The position numbers were made by a program, and so were the translations under genes. Below, in pieces: positions 1-7,600 of a stretch of DNA of 26,177 nt. Below the pieces are notes generated by a model. That model was not told where the DNA came from, did not search any database, and worked only from the letters and a program-made list of their open reading frames with translations. The stretch covers positions 1 through 26,177 of the forward strand of contig JAKDIS010000024.1 of the NCBI GenBank assembly GCA_030450335.1. The letters are read 5' to 3'. Source of the stretch: Corynebacterium sp. (GTDB lineage Bacteria > Actinomycetota > Actinomycetes > Mycobacteriales > Mycobacteriaceae). Each line of letters begins with the position of its first letter. Positions within the stretch are counted from its first letter, which is position 1.

Positions 1-194
1 GTCCCCGCCCCACCTCACCCCGGCCGCCGCCGCTGGCTCCTCAACTCAACAGCCGTCCACGCCCTCCCCGGGCACCGCACCCCTCAACGCCCACGCCGCA
101 CCGCTCTCTCCTCTCCTCTCCAGGTGCCGCGCGTGGAAACCGCCCGGGACCTCTCCTATAAATGGTCGTCGACGGCACATGAGAACGAGAACGA

Positions 195-235
195 TCGGGC
201 CCGCCCCCGGAATTCCCTTCCGGTGGCGGGCCCGA
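195..235. repeat. Strong GC-rich hairpin, possible minus-strand terminator
   Basis: Positions 195-212 pair with 218-235 (18-bp arms, one mismatch, 5-nt loop). On the minus strand the stem is followed by TCGTTCTCGTTCTC, a weakly pyrimidine-rich tail, whereas the plus-strand exit is G-rich. It could therefore be a second minus-strand terminator behind the one at 406-448, or a structural element of a transcript entering from the left. No attached gene is visible. Confidence 0.6.
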
Positions 236-262
236 CCGTGTGCGGGGACGGCTGCTGGATAC

Positions 263-332
263 AGGGGCGAAGATCGAGCGTGGGATGGCTGAACCCGGGG
301 ATTCAAACACCCCACGCTCGATCTTGGCCCCT
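263..332. repeat. 22-bp inverted repeat around a 26-nt loop
   Basis: Arm 263-284 is the reverse complement of 311-332 with a single mismatch (21 of 22 paired). The loop 285-310 is not obviously structured. Neither strand has a T-tract after the stem, so it is not a standard terminator. The sequence GATTCAAAC in the loop resembles a tRNA T-loop, but the flanking bases do not form the T-arm with its conserved closing G-C pair. The function is unknown; a palindromic element, an operator or a remnant of a small mobile element are all open. Confidence 0.65.
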
Positions 333-405
333 CACCGCGCCACCCACCACGGCGCTGGAGCCACCACGTCCGGGGACTTGACCGCCCATCCCCTCCCCAG
401 GGCAG

Positions 406-448
406 AAAAAAGGGGCCCGCGGGTGGCTGAATGCCACGCGCAGGCCCC
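406..448 (-). terminator. Rho-independent terminator (minus strand)
   Basis: Read on the minus strand, 448 to 412 forms a 16-bp stem (one C-C mismatch and one wobble) with the 5-nt loop ATTCA, followed directly by TTTTTT (411-406). This is a textbook intrinsic terminator. It starts 22 nt after the stop codon of the 22-codon ORF at 471-539. It would also stop read-through from the VanW gene. Confidence 0.88.
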
Positions 449-470
449 GGAAAAAGAGCGGAAAATCAGG

Positions 471-539
471 TCACAGACCGCCGAGCAGCAGGTGAAGAAG
501 ATCGCCGACGATACCGACAAGACCAGAAACAAGACCCAT
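471..539 (-). CDS. 22-aa hydrophobic Gly/Leu-rich peptide
   Basis: The ORF is ATG to TGA, 23 codons; the peptide begins MGLVSGLVGI and ends LLLGGL, with one Asp (residue 13) and one His (residue 16) as its only polar or charged side chains apart from Ser5. A perfect ribosome-binding site (AAGGAGAA, 545-552) lies 7 nt upstream. A sigma70-like promoter (592-619) precedes it and an intrinsic terminator (406-448) follows, so it has every part of an independent transcription unit. It would form one short membrane-active or amphipathic helix. In size and composition it recalls phenol-soluble-modulin or delta-toxin peptides, small type I toxin peptides and, more loosely, the short corynebacterial PorA/PorH porin peptides, but I recognise no family. 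Gene existence is well supported by context; function is unknown. Confidence 0.68.
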   Translation of the reverse strand: MGLVSGLVGIVGDLLHLLLGGL

Positions 540-591
540 GATAGTTCTCCTTATGAGGGGTTGCCCCCGGCATTCCCGAGGACTGCCTACA

Positions 592-619
592 AATCTAGAA
601 CTACCATGTAACCGGTCAG
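592..619 (-). promoter_or_regulatory. Promoter of the 22-aa peptide gene
   Basis: Minus-strand -35 CTGACC (619-614) and -10 TAGATT (597-592) are separated by 16 bp. The predicted start is near 585, giving a leader of about 45 nt. The leader contains a small GGGG-CAA-CCCC hairpin just before the Shine-Dalgarno. The promoter lies between the VanW stop codon and the peptide gene, so the peptide need not depend on VanW transcription. Confidence 0.5.
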
Positions 620-648
620 TTTCCTGCGCGCTACGGTCCGGTTAGAAC

Positions 649-2379
649 TCAGTCCGAGCAGGTCACGATCGGTGCCGGGTCGTAGACCGTGGTCGTGGTG
701 TCCCGCGAGACCACCGCGCCGCCCAGGTCACGCACGGTCCGGGTGTCGGTCACCGTGAAACCACGCGCGCCCGAGGACGGCGAGCAGTTGTCGCCGGAGA
801 GCTCGATGCGCTCCGGGTCGGTGAAGTTCGTGCGCTCACCGGTGTCGGAGGAGACGTCGACCTCCTTCACCCCGCGGATGTCCACGGTCAGTGAACTGGA
901 GTCCGCACTGGCCTCGATGAGCACCGGGGTGTCGAAGGTGTTCTTGAACTGCAGGTCGATCGCGCCCTCGAAGACCGTCGCCTCGCGTCCGGCCGGGTAG
1001 CGGCTGATGTAGTAGGAGTGCGGCGTGTGCGCCACGTCCTCCATCCCGGCGAAGTAGGAGGCGTTGTAGAGGGTGGTGGCGAACTGGCTGATGCCGCCGC
1101 CGACGGCGGTGTCGGCGTGACCGTCCTGGATGATGCCGGCGTCCACGTAGCCCTGGGCCTCGCCACGCGGGCCGGTGTAGCCGTTGAGGCTGAAGGTCTC
1201 CCCGGGCAGCACCACGGCCCCGTCGACCTGCTCGGCGACACGTCGGATGTTCACCCCGGAGTCGTCGGCGAAGCCGCCGGAGGTGAAGGTGCCGACCACG
1301 TCGTCGAAGCTGGCACGCTGCGCCATCTCGGTGGTGTAGGTGGCCTTCTCGTCCTCGTAGGTGACCTCGTGACGGCGCTCGTCGGTGTCGAGCAGCTTGT
1401 CCTCGACGGGGTCGAGGGTCTTCTCCCAGTCGATGGTCACCCCGTCCTGCGAGGGGGTGACCTGCACGTCGCGCCCGTTGATGTTGAAGCCGGCGTCGCG
1501 GTACTCCACCTCGGTGGAGCCGAGCTGGGCGTCGAGGATCTCCTCGGCGGCGTCGCGGTTCCAGTCCACGCGGAAGTCGCCGTCCTCGGGCACGAAGGTG
1601 ACGATGCGCCCCATGTCCCCCGGACGCAGCACACCGTCGGTGTCGTCACGTCCGGCGAAGACCACGTCACCGTTGGTGACCTTGTCGACGACCTCGGTGA
1701 CGGCCTCGTCGGCGGCGTCGCGCCGGACGTCGGCCTGGGTGACGTCGGCGTCGACGCTGACCTCGCGCTGGTCGTTGAGCCAGTGGTCGCGGACCTGTTC
1801 GCGCAGCTCACCGGAGTCGACGGCCTGGCCGGGCACGTCGTCGGTGATGTCGGCGGCGCCACGGTCGTCGATGGCCAGCGCGGCGTTCTCCGGGTCGCGG
1901 GTGAGGTCCTGCTCCACGCGCGTGAGGGTGTTGTCGAGCAGCTCGTCGTTGTAGGCGCTCACGGTGCCGACCTCACGCTGCTCGAAGAAGCTCATCACCC
2001 GGGTTACCGGGTTCAGCGGCTGCTGGCCGGCCTGGTCGATCGTGGCCGCCCAGTCCACCGACAGTCCCGACTTCGCGGGGTCGATGCTGGTGGACATCTC
2101 GCCGGCGGTGACCTCCACCGGGGCGCGGACGCCCTCGGCGAGCTGGTTCCTCAGCCGGGCCTCGGCCTGGTCCTTGGACATCGAGCCCACATCGACCCCG
2201 CCGACGGTCACACCGCGGGGCACGTTGCCCTCGGTCATGATCAGGTCGGTGGCGTAGAGGATCCCACCGATGCCGACGATGCCGGCGACGGTCCACACCG
2301 GCCACAGCCGACGCTTGCGCCGGTGCGTCGTGGCCTCGGGGGTGTTGTCGTTCGGGTTGCTACTGCTCACGCCCTTCAC
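649..2379 (-). CDS. VanW-family membrane-anchored envelope protein
   Basis: 576 aa, start GTG. Domains: a basic cytoplasmic N-terminus (HRRKRR, about residues 19-24), one membrane segment (about 27-46), a long acidic extracytoplasmic region (about 50-350) resembling the repeated peptidoglycan-binding-like domains that accompany VanW proteins, and a VanW domain (about 357-490) with the motifs LPGETFSLN, GGGISQFATTLYNA and HSYYISRYP. The tail has two cysteines (532 and 574) that could form a disulfide outside the membrane. VanW proteins are associated with the cell wall, but no catalytic activity is established, so a role in peptidoglycan binding or remodelling is inference. It has its own promoter (2391-2420). 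The GTG at 2379 lacks a Shine-Dalgarno but sits about 11 nt after the -10; an internal GTG at 2370 is an alternative start. Confidence 0.88.
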   Translation of the reverse strand: MKGVSSSNPNDNTPEATTHRRKRRLWPVWTVAGIVGIGGILYATDLIMTEGNVPRGVTVGGVDVGSMSKDQAEARLRNQLAEGVRAPVEVTAGEMSTSIDPAKSGLSVDWAATIDQAGQQPLNPVTRVMSFFEQREVGTVSAYNDELLDNTLTRVEQDLTRDPENAALAIDDRGAADITDDVPGQAVDSGELREQVRDHWLNDQREVSVDADVTQADVRRDAADEAVTEVVDKVTNGDVVFAGRDDTDGVLRPGDMGRIVTFVPEDGDFRVDWNRDAAEEILDAQLGSTEVEYRDAGFNINGRDVQVTPSQDGVTIDWEKTLDPVEDKLLDTDERRHEVTYEDEKATYTTEMAQRASFDDVVGTFTSGGFADDSGVNIRRVAEQVDGAVVLPGETFSLNGYTGPRGEAQGYVDAGIIQDGHADTAVGGGISQFATTLYNASYFAGMEDVAHTPHSYYISRYPAGREATVFEGAIDLQFKNTFDTPVLIEASADSSSLTVDIRGVKEVDVSSDTGERTNFTDPERIELSGDNCSPSSGARGFTVTDTRTVRDLGGAVVSRDTTTTVYDPAPIVTCSD

Positions 2380-2390
2380 AATAACCGGAG

Positions 2391-2420
2391 ATTATCCTGA
2401 GGCGGAACCTGAGGCGGCAA
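2391..2420 (-). promoter_or_regulatory. VanW promoter with direct-repeat spacer
   Basis: Minus-strand -35 TTGCCG (2420-2415) and -10 GATAAT (2396-2391) are separated by 18 bp. The start codon is only 11 nt beyond the -10, so the message is leaderless or nearly so. A 10-bp direct repeat (plus-strand CCTGAGGCGG at 2396-2405 and 2408-2417, period 12) fills the spacer and touches both hexamers, which would suit a regulator that blocks the polymerase. Confidence 0.55.
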
Positions 2421-2437
2421 AAACCTCACCCCGGACC

Positions 2438-3670
2438 TCACACAGAGCACAGCCGTTCGGCGGCCTCCTCCAGCCGCGCCCGGTCGAGGTCGCCGGACTC
2501 CACGGCGGCGACGAGGCCGTCGACGGTCGCCGGGACGTCCGCCGCGGTGGACGTCAGCGGTGCGTCCGCCCCGGCGTTCAGCGCCGCGACCACGGCCTCC
2601 GGGCCGGAGTGCAGGTCGGTGATGGCCTGCATGCCGGTGAGGTCGTCGGTGAAGACGACGCCATCGAAACCGGGGCTGGAACCGGGGCCGGAACCGTCCA
2701 GCCCGTCGCGCATCGCCGTGTACGCCGCCGGGTTCAGCGAGGACGGCGTGTCCGCGCCGAGGACGTCGCCGGCGTCCAGCCCGGGGGTCTGCATGTGCCC
2801 GACCATCACGGCCACTCCGGGGATCTGCCACAGCTCGGCGAAAGGTGCGAGGTCGGCGCCCATCTCCTCGATGGGCGGGGTGGTGACGGTGCCCTCGTGG
2901 GAGTCGCCGGTGGCGTGGCCGTGACCGGGGAAGTGCTTGATCACCGGGGTCACGTCGGCGTCGAGCAGGCCGTCGACGGCGGCGCGCCCGTAGTCGGTGA
3001 CGACCTGCGGGTCGTCGGAGAACGCCCGGTCACCGATGGCGTTGTCGCTGATCGACTCCCCGCCGGCGAGGTCCACCACCGGGGCGAAGTCCATGGTGAT
3101 GCCCAGGTCGTGCATCTTGCGCCCGTGCTCGGCGAAGACCCCACGGACCTCCTCCGGGCTCAGGGTGTCCGCCAGTTCGCGGGCGGCCGGCAGCTCGCCG
3201 ATGATCTCGCCGAGGCGTTGGACCTGGCCGCCCTCCTCGTCGACGGAGACGGTCAGCTCCCCGCCGGCGGCCGCGGCACGCTCCTTGAGTGCGGTGACGC
3301 TGCGCTCCGGGTCGCCCTGCCCGTCGAGCATGGACAGGTCGGTGGACGAGCCGATGAACATGTGGCGCACCCCGGCGTCGACGGCCGCCGCGGCGTCGTC
3401 GAAGCCGACGACACCGACGGCGAGGGTGGACGCCGCCAGCTGCGCCACGTCCTGTTCACCGTCCACGCAGGACGTCCCGGCGTCCGTACCGTCCTGCGCG
3501 TCCGGTTCCTCCGCGCCGGACGTGCCGGACGCCGCGGCGGAGGTGGGCGCCGCCGCGGTGGTCCCGGCACTGTCGGCGTCCTGCGAGGAGCACGCCGCGG
3601 TGCCGAGCGCGAGCGCGCCGGTGGCGGCGAGGGCGAGGACGGTGACTGGGGTGCGTCGGACAGCGCTCAC
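2438..3670 (-). CDS. lpqI: GH3 beta-N-acetylhexosaminidase lipoprotein (LpqI/NagZ type)
   Basis: 410 aa. A signal peptide ends in a lipobox-like sequence (GTAAC, Cys27), followed by an Ala/Ser/Thr/Gly-rich linker to about residue 65 and a glycoside hydrolase family 3 N-terminal TIM-barrel. Visible motifs are DEEGGQVQRL, the NagZ loop KHFPGHGHATGDSH (residues 245-258, with the general acid/base Asp256-His258 pair) and the nucleophile loop VVFTDDLTGM (Asp342/343). Family members release terminal N-acetylglucosamine from peptidoglycan fragments. Here the enzyme would act outside the membrane as a lipoprotein, as M. tuberculosis LpqI (Rv0237) does, and its position next to DUF2613-aftD matches that locus. 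The start is GTG with TGAGG upstream. The linker is low complexity and is not conserved in the family. Confidence 0.9.
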   Translation of the reverse strand: MSAVRRTPVTVLALAATGALALGTAACSSQDADSAGTTAAAPTSAAASGTSGAEEPDAQDGTDAGTSCVDGEQDVAQLAASTLAVGVVGFDDAAAAVDAGVRHMFIGSSTDLSMLDGQGDPERSVTALKERAAAAGGELTVSVDEEGGQVQRLGEIIGELPAARELADTLSPEEVRGVFAEHGRKMHDLGITMDFAPVVDLAGGESISDNAIGDRAFSDDPQVVTDYGRAAVDGLLDADVTPVIKHFPGHGHATGDSHEGTVTTPPIEEMGADLAPFAELWQIPGVAVMVGHMQTPGLDAGDVLGADTPSSLNPAAYTAMRDGLDGSGPGSSPGFDGVVFTDDLTGMQAITDLHSGPEAVVAALNAGADAPLTSTAADVPATVDGLVAAVESGDLDRARLEEAAERLCSV

Positions 3671-3791
3671 GGGTGGGCCTCAGGCTCTCTGGATCGTCGT
3701 GGGATCGTCGGGGCGGGGGCACGGCGAAGTGTTTGCCAGGGAATTTACGGTTTCTTCACCACCGTGCCGCCATATCGCACCCCGACCGTAC

Positions 3792-3797
3792 TACGCT
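3792..3797 (+). promoter_or_regulatory. -10 element for a leaderless usp mRNA
   Basis: TACGCT ends 7 nt before the ATG at 3805, placing the expected transcription start on or next to the start codon. No good Shine-Dalgarno is present (only CGGGGCC). This is the common actinobacterial leaderless arrangement. No convincing -35 is seen. Confidence 0.45.
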
Positions 3798-3804
3798 CGG
3801 GGCC

Positions 3805-4410
3805 ATGGCTAGCGAATCCAGCACAGAGACAGTCGGCACGCTCGGGTCGTTCGAGGGCGACACCGTACTCATCGCCTTCGACGGCTCCGACGAGGCCCGC
3901 GGGGCGATCGAGTACGCCGGGCGGTTCCTGTCGACCCGCAACATCTACATCCTCACCGTCTGGGAGCCGATCCACCGTCAGGCGGCCCGCACCGCCGGCA
4001 TGAGCGGCATGATGCAGCACGACTGGTCCTCGGTCACCGACGACACCGAGGACCCCGCCTACTCCGACGCGGTGGCGATCTGCCGCGAGGGCGTCTCCCT
4101 CGCCGAGGCGCAGGGCTTCACCACCGAGCCCTTCCTGGTGGAGTCGGCGACGGCGATCTGGAGTGCGATCGTGGACGCCGCCCGTGAGCTCGACGTGAGC
4201 ATCATCGTGGCCGGTTCCCGCGCGCTGAGCGGGTGGCGTTCGCTGCTGCAGTCCAGCGTGTCCGACAGCCTGGTCAAGCACGCCGGGCGCCCGGTGCTCA
4301 TCGTCCCGCCCGTCGAGGACGAGGACGAGGACGGCACCGACACGGCGGACTCCGCCGACTCCGCCGACACGGCCTCCGACGCGGGTTCGGGCGACGCGCC
4401 GACCAGGTAG
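3805..4410 (+). CDS. Universal stress protein (UspA family)
   Basis: 201 aa from the ATG at 3805, chosen because a -10 box sits just upstream and the Usp fold starts soon after (DTVLIAFDGSDEARGAIEYA). The single Usp domain spans about residues 18-170. The C-terminal nucleotide-binding segment reads AGSRALSGWRSLLQSSVSDSL and then PVLIVPP. In ATP-binding Usp proteins this is Gly-x2-Gly-x9-Gly-Ser/Thr. Here the second glycine is Ala and the third is replaced around LQSS, so ATP binding may be weak or lost. The last 30 residues form an acidic Asp/Ala/Ser/Thr repeat tail (DEDEDGTDTADSADSADTAS) of unknown role. It is a cytoplasmic stress-related protein, divergent from lpqI and possibly sharing its regulatory region. 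Confidence 0.88.
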   Translation: MASESSTETVGTLGSFEGDTVLIAFDGSDEARGAIEYAGRFLSTRNIYILTVWEPIHRQAARTAGMSGMMQHDWSSVTDDTEDPAYSDAVAICREGVSLAEAQGFTTEPFLVESATAIWSAIVDAARELDVSIIVAGSRALSGWRSLLQSSVSDSLVKHAGRPVLIVPPVEDEDEDGTDTADSADSADTASDAGSGDAPTR

Positions 4411-4470
4411 TATCATCTGGTGAATATCGCCGCCGCCCCACACGCCTCCGACCCACTGACGGGATAACCC

Positions 4471-4665
4471 ATGCCGACCGAGACCGACTCCCAGCCCCGC
4501 CGCACGCTCGGCCCCGCCGTCGCCTCCGCCGTCGTCGGCGTCGTGCTCGGTGGTGCCGCGGCCCTGTTCGCCGGCAGCATCGCGGACTCCTCCGACCTGC
4601 CGTCGAACCAGATCGCGGTGGACGACGCGGTGATGGGCTCCATCCAGTACGGCGAGCGCCGCTAG
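4471..4665 (+). CDS. DUF2613 small membrane protein
   Basis: 64 aa. A short polar N-terminus with PRRTLGPA is followed by one Ala/Val/Gly-rich membrane segment (about residues 14-37) and a polar tail ending SIQYGERR. The pattern (PRRT-GPA, SAVVG, then S-x-DDAV-G and a terminal YG-R) matches the DUF2613 family, the M. tuberculosis Rv0236A type, which sits directly beside aftD in Corynebacteriales. The gap to aftD is only 34 nt, so the two are probably cotranscribed. Function is unknown; helping AftD insertion or activity is an inference from linkage. The ribosome-binding site is weak (ACGGGAT). Confidence 0.85.
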   Translation: MPTETDSQPRRTLGPAVASAVVGVVLGGAAALFAGSIADSSDLPSNQIAVDDAVMGSIQYGERR

Positions 4666-4699
4666 CGGCCGCCGAACGATACAGACGATACCGACAGGT

Positions 4700-7600
4700 G
4701 TGACGCTCTCCCGCCGCGGCTGGGGCCTCGCCGGCCTCCTCTGGCTGGTGGTGGCCCTGCTCCAGGGACCGGGGCTGACCGTCGCCGACACCAAGCACGA
4801 CCTCACGGCCGACCCGTGGGGTTTCCTCTCGCAGGCGCTGTCGCCGTGGACGGATGTCTTCCCGCTGGGCCAGCTGCAGAACCAGGCCTACGGCTACCTC
4901 TTCCCCCAGGGCCTGTTCTTCGCCCTGCTGGACCCCCTGCCCGACTGGGTGACGCAACGGCTGTGGTGGGCACTGCTGCTGTTCCTCGCCTTCGCCGGGG
5001 CACTCAAACTCCTGGAGGCCACGGCCACCGGGTCGCGCCTGTCACGCCTGGTGGCGGCGGTGCTCTTCGCGTTGAGCCCGCGCATCCTGACCACGCTGGG
5101 GGCGATCTCCTCGGAGGCGTGGACGGTGGCGCTGGTGCCGTGGATCATGCTGCCGGTGGTGCGGATCCTGGTGGCGGGCCCACGTCCGACGAGCCGGCGG
5201 GTCGCCGCCGCGGCGCTCGGCTCGGCCGTGGCGGTGCTGTGTCTGGGGGCGATCAACGCGGTGGCCACGCTGGCCGCGGTGGTGCCGGCGGTGCTGTGGT
5301 GGCTGGCGCAGGGGGTGTTCGCCGGTGGCGCGGGGGCCGCGGTGCGCCGCCGGACGGCCTGGCGTTTCGCCGCCTGGTGGATTCCCGGCGGTGTCCTGGC
5401 CTGCTTCTGGTGGGTCGGCCCGCTGCTGATCCTGGGCCGCTACTCCCCGCCGTTCACCGACTACATCGAGGCCGCGGGACTGACCACGCACTGGTTCAAC
5501 CTGGGTGAGGTGCTGCGCGGCACCACGAGCTGGACGGCGTTCCTGTCGACCGAGCGTGAGGCGGGTTTCGCGCTGGCCACCGAGGCGGTCTTCGTCGCGG
5601 CGACGCTGGCCGTGGCGCTGCTGGGGCTGGCAGGTCTGGCGCGCGGCGGCTTCGCACGCGGTGCCACCCGTACGCGTCCGATGCCCTTCGCCGGCACGTG
5701 GCTGCTGATGCTGGGCGCCGGCGTGCTGGTGTTCGGCGTGGCAGCCTCCCCGTTCTCCCCGGTCGCCGGCCCCGTCCAGAGTTTCCTGGACGGTGCGGGT
5801 GCGCCGCTGCGCAACCTGCACAAGTTCGACGCCCTGGTGCACCTGCCGTTGATCGCGGGGTTCGCCCACCTGCTCGGCGGGCTGGACGTCCCGCGTGAGC
5901 GTGCGGCGTGGCTGCGTCCGGAGCACAACCGGCCGGTGGTGGCGTGCACGACGGTGGCGCTGGTGGTGGCGGTGGCGTGCGCGCCGGCGTGGACCGGACG
6001 CCTGGTGCCGGAGGACGGTTTCCGGCAGGTCCCGGGGTACTGGCAGCAGGCCGCGGACTGGCTCAACGACCCGGCCAACGGTGCGGCGGACTCGCGCACG
6101 ATGATCCTCCCGGAGGCCCGCACCGCCCGTCAGACGTGGGGCAACACCCGCGACGAGCCGGCGCAGGCGCTGCTGGACGTCCCCTGGGTGGTGCGCGACG
6201 CGGTGCCGTTGGTGCCGCCGGAGGCGATCCGTGGGTTGGACGGCCTGCAGCGCGAGGTCGTCGCCGAGGGTGCGTCCGGGGCGAACCCGGCGCTGGCGGA
6301 CGCGATGGCGCAGCAGGGTGTGGGCTTCGTGCTGGTGCGCACCGACCTGGCGCGTACCGCGGACACCCCCGGTGCCCGGGCCGTCCTGCGCACGCTCACC
6401 GACTCCGCGGCGTCCGACGGTTTCAGCGAGGTCGCCGACTTCGGCGACGGAGGCGGCGGTGACGGCGACATCAGGATCTTCCGGGTGGACGGTACAGGCG
6501 GCACAGACGCCGCTGCGTCCGGCCCGCGTGTGGTCGACGCCGGGGACCTGGAGGTCACCGCCGGTGGGCCGGAGGTGCTGCCGCGCCTGGCGGCGGCCGA
6601 CGCCGCGGCCGGACGTTCCCCGCGCGACCGGATCCTGCGCCAGGATCTGCCGGACGGTTCGGCGGACGACGAGCCGGCCGTGGACACGGTGACCGACACC
6701 CCGGCCCTGCGCGAGCACAACTACGGCAACGTCGTCGGCGCGGAGTCCGACATCCGCTCCGTCGACGACGCGCGCGACACCCGCAACCCCGCCCGCGACT
6801 ACCCCACCGGCCTCGACGACTCCGAGCTCACGCAGGTCCGCGAGAGCAACGGGAGGATCACGGCGAGCTCCTCGGCGTCCGACCCGACGTCGCTCGGCGG
6901 GGCGCAGGCGTACTCCGGGCCGTCCGCCGCGGTCGACGGGGTCACCGAGACCGCGTGGCGTCCGGGCACCGGCTCGCCGATCAACCAGACGCTGACCCTC
7001 GACCTGGCCCGCCCGGTGTCGCAGATGTCGTTGGAGGCCCGCGCCGCCGGAAGCCCGGTGCGGGTGCAGGCCACCACGTACCTCGACGGGGACACCGTGG
7101 CCTCGACGACGATGCTCATCCCCGGCTACCGCGAGGCCGACGACTCCGACCGTCCGCTGGTGCTGCCCAGCGGGGAAGCCGACCGGGTGGAGCTGCGCAT
7201 CGTCGGCTCGTGGGGCGATCCGGGGCTCGGGGAGATCACCCTGACCGAGATGGCCAGCGGGCAGGACGTGACGCCACGCCGCGACATCGTCGTCCCCGCC
7301 GGCGCTGCCGGTATTGATGGTGCTGGTGTTCCCGACCGGTGGGTGCTGGGCCAGGAGATCTACGAGTTCGAGCTGCGCCGCACCGTCACCGTGCCGGACG
7401 CCGGTGCGCCGGTGACCGTGCAGGTGGACTCCGACCGCTGCGCCGCCGGCGAGGACACCGTGAGCAGCATCGACGGGGTCCCGGTCGCCTGCGGGGACAC
7501 CGTGCAGCTCGACGCCGGCGAGCACGAGGTCCGCAGCCGGGACCGGTGGATCGCCCTGAATAGGCAGGACGGGGCCACGACGCAGGACGCTGCGGCGTCC

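Larger units (their letters stand above)
1..405. other. Non-coding stretch with no supported gene
   Basis: No ORF here shows a convincing start, ribosome-binding site and protein-like composition; the short frames are GC-rich shadows. The stretch contains two separate large inverted repeats (listed separately) and a TATAAA box near 157 on the plus strand. The only frame behind that box opens at the ATG at 179 and runs straight through the 195-235 hairpin as an Arg/Pro-rich peptide, which I do not accept as a gene. No rRNA, tRNA, SRP RNA or tmRNA signature was recognised. Confidence 0.6.

Noticed and set aside
290..320. tRNA-like T-loop sequence GATTCAAAC
   Set aside because: The flanking bases do not form a T-arm with the conserved closing G-C pair, no acceptor or anticodon arm fits, and the sequence is the loop of a long inverted repeat.
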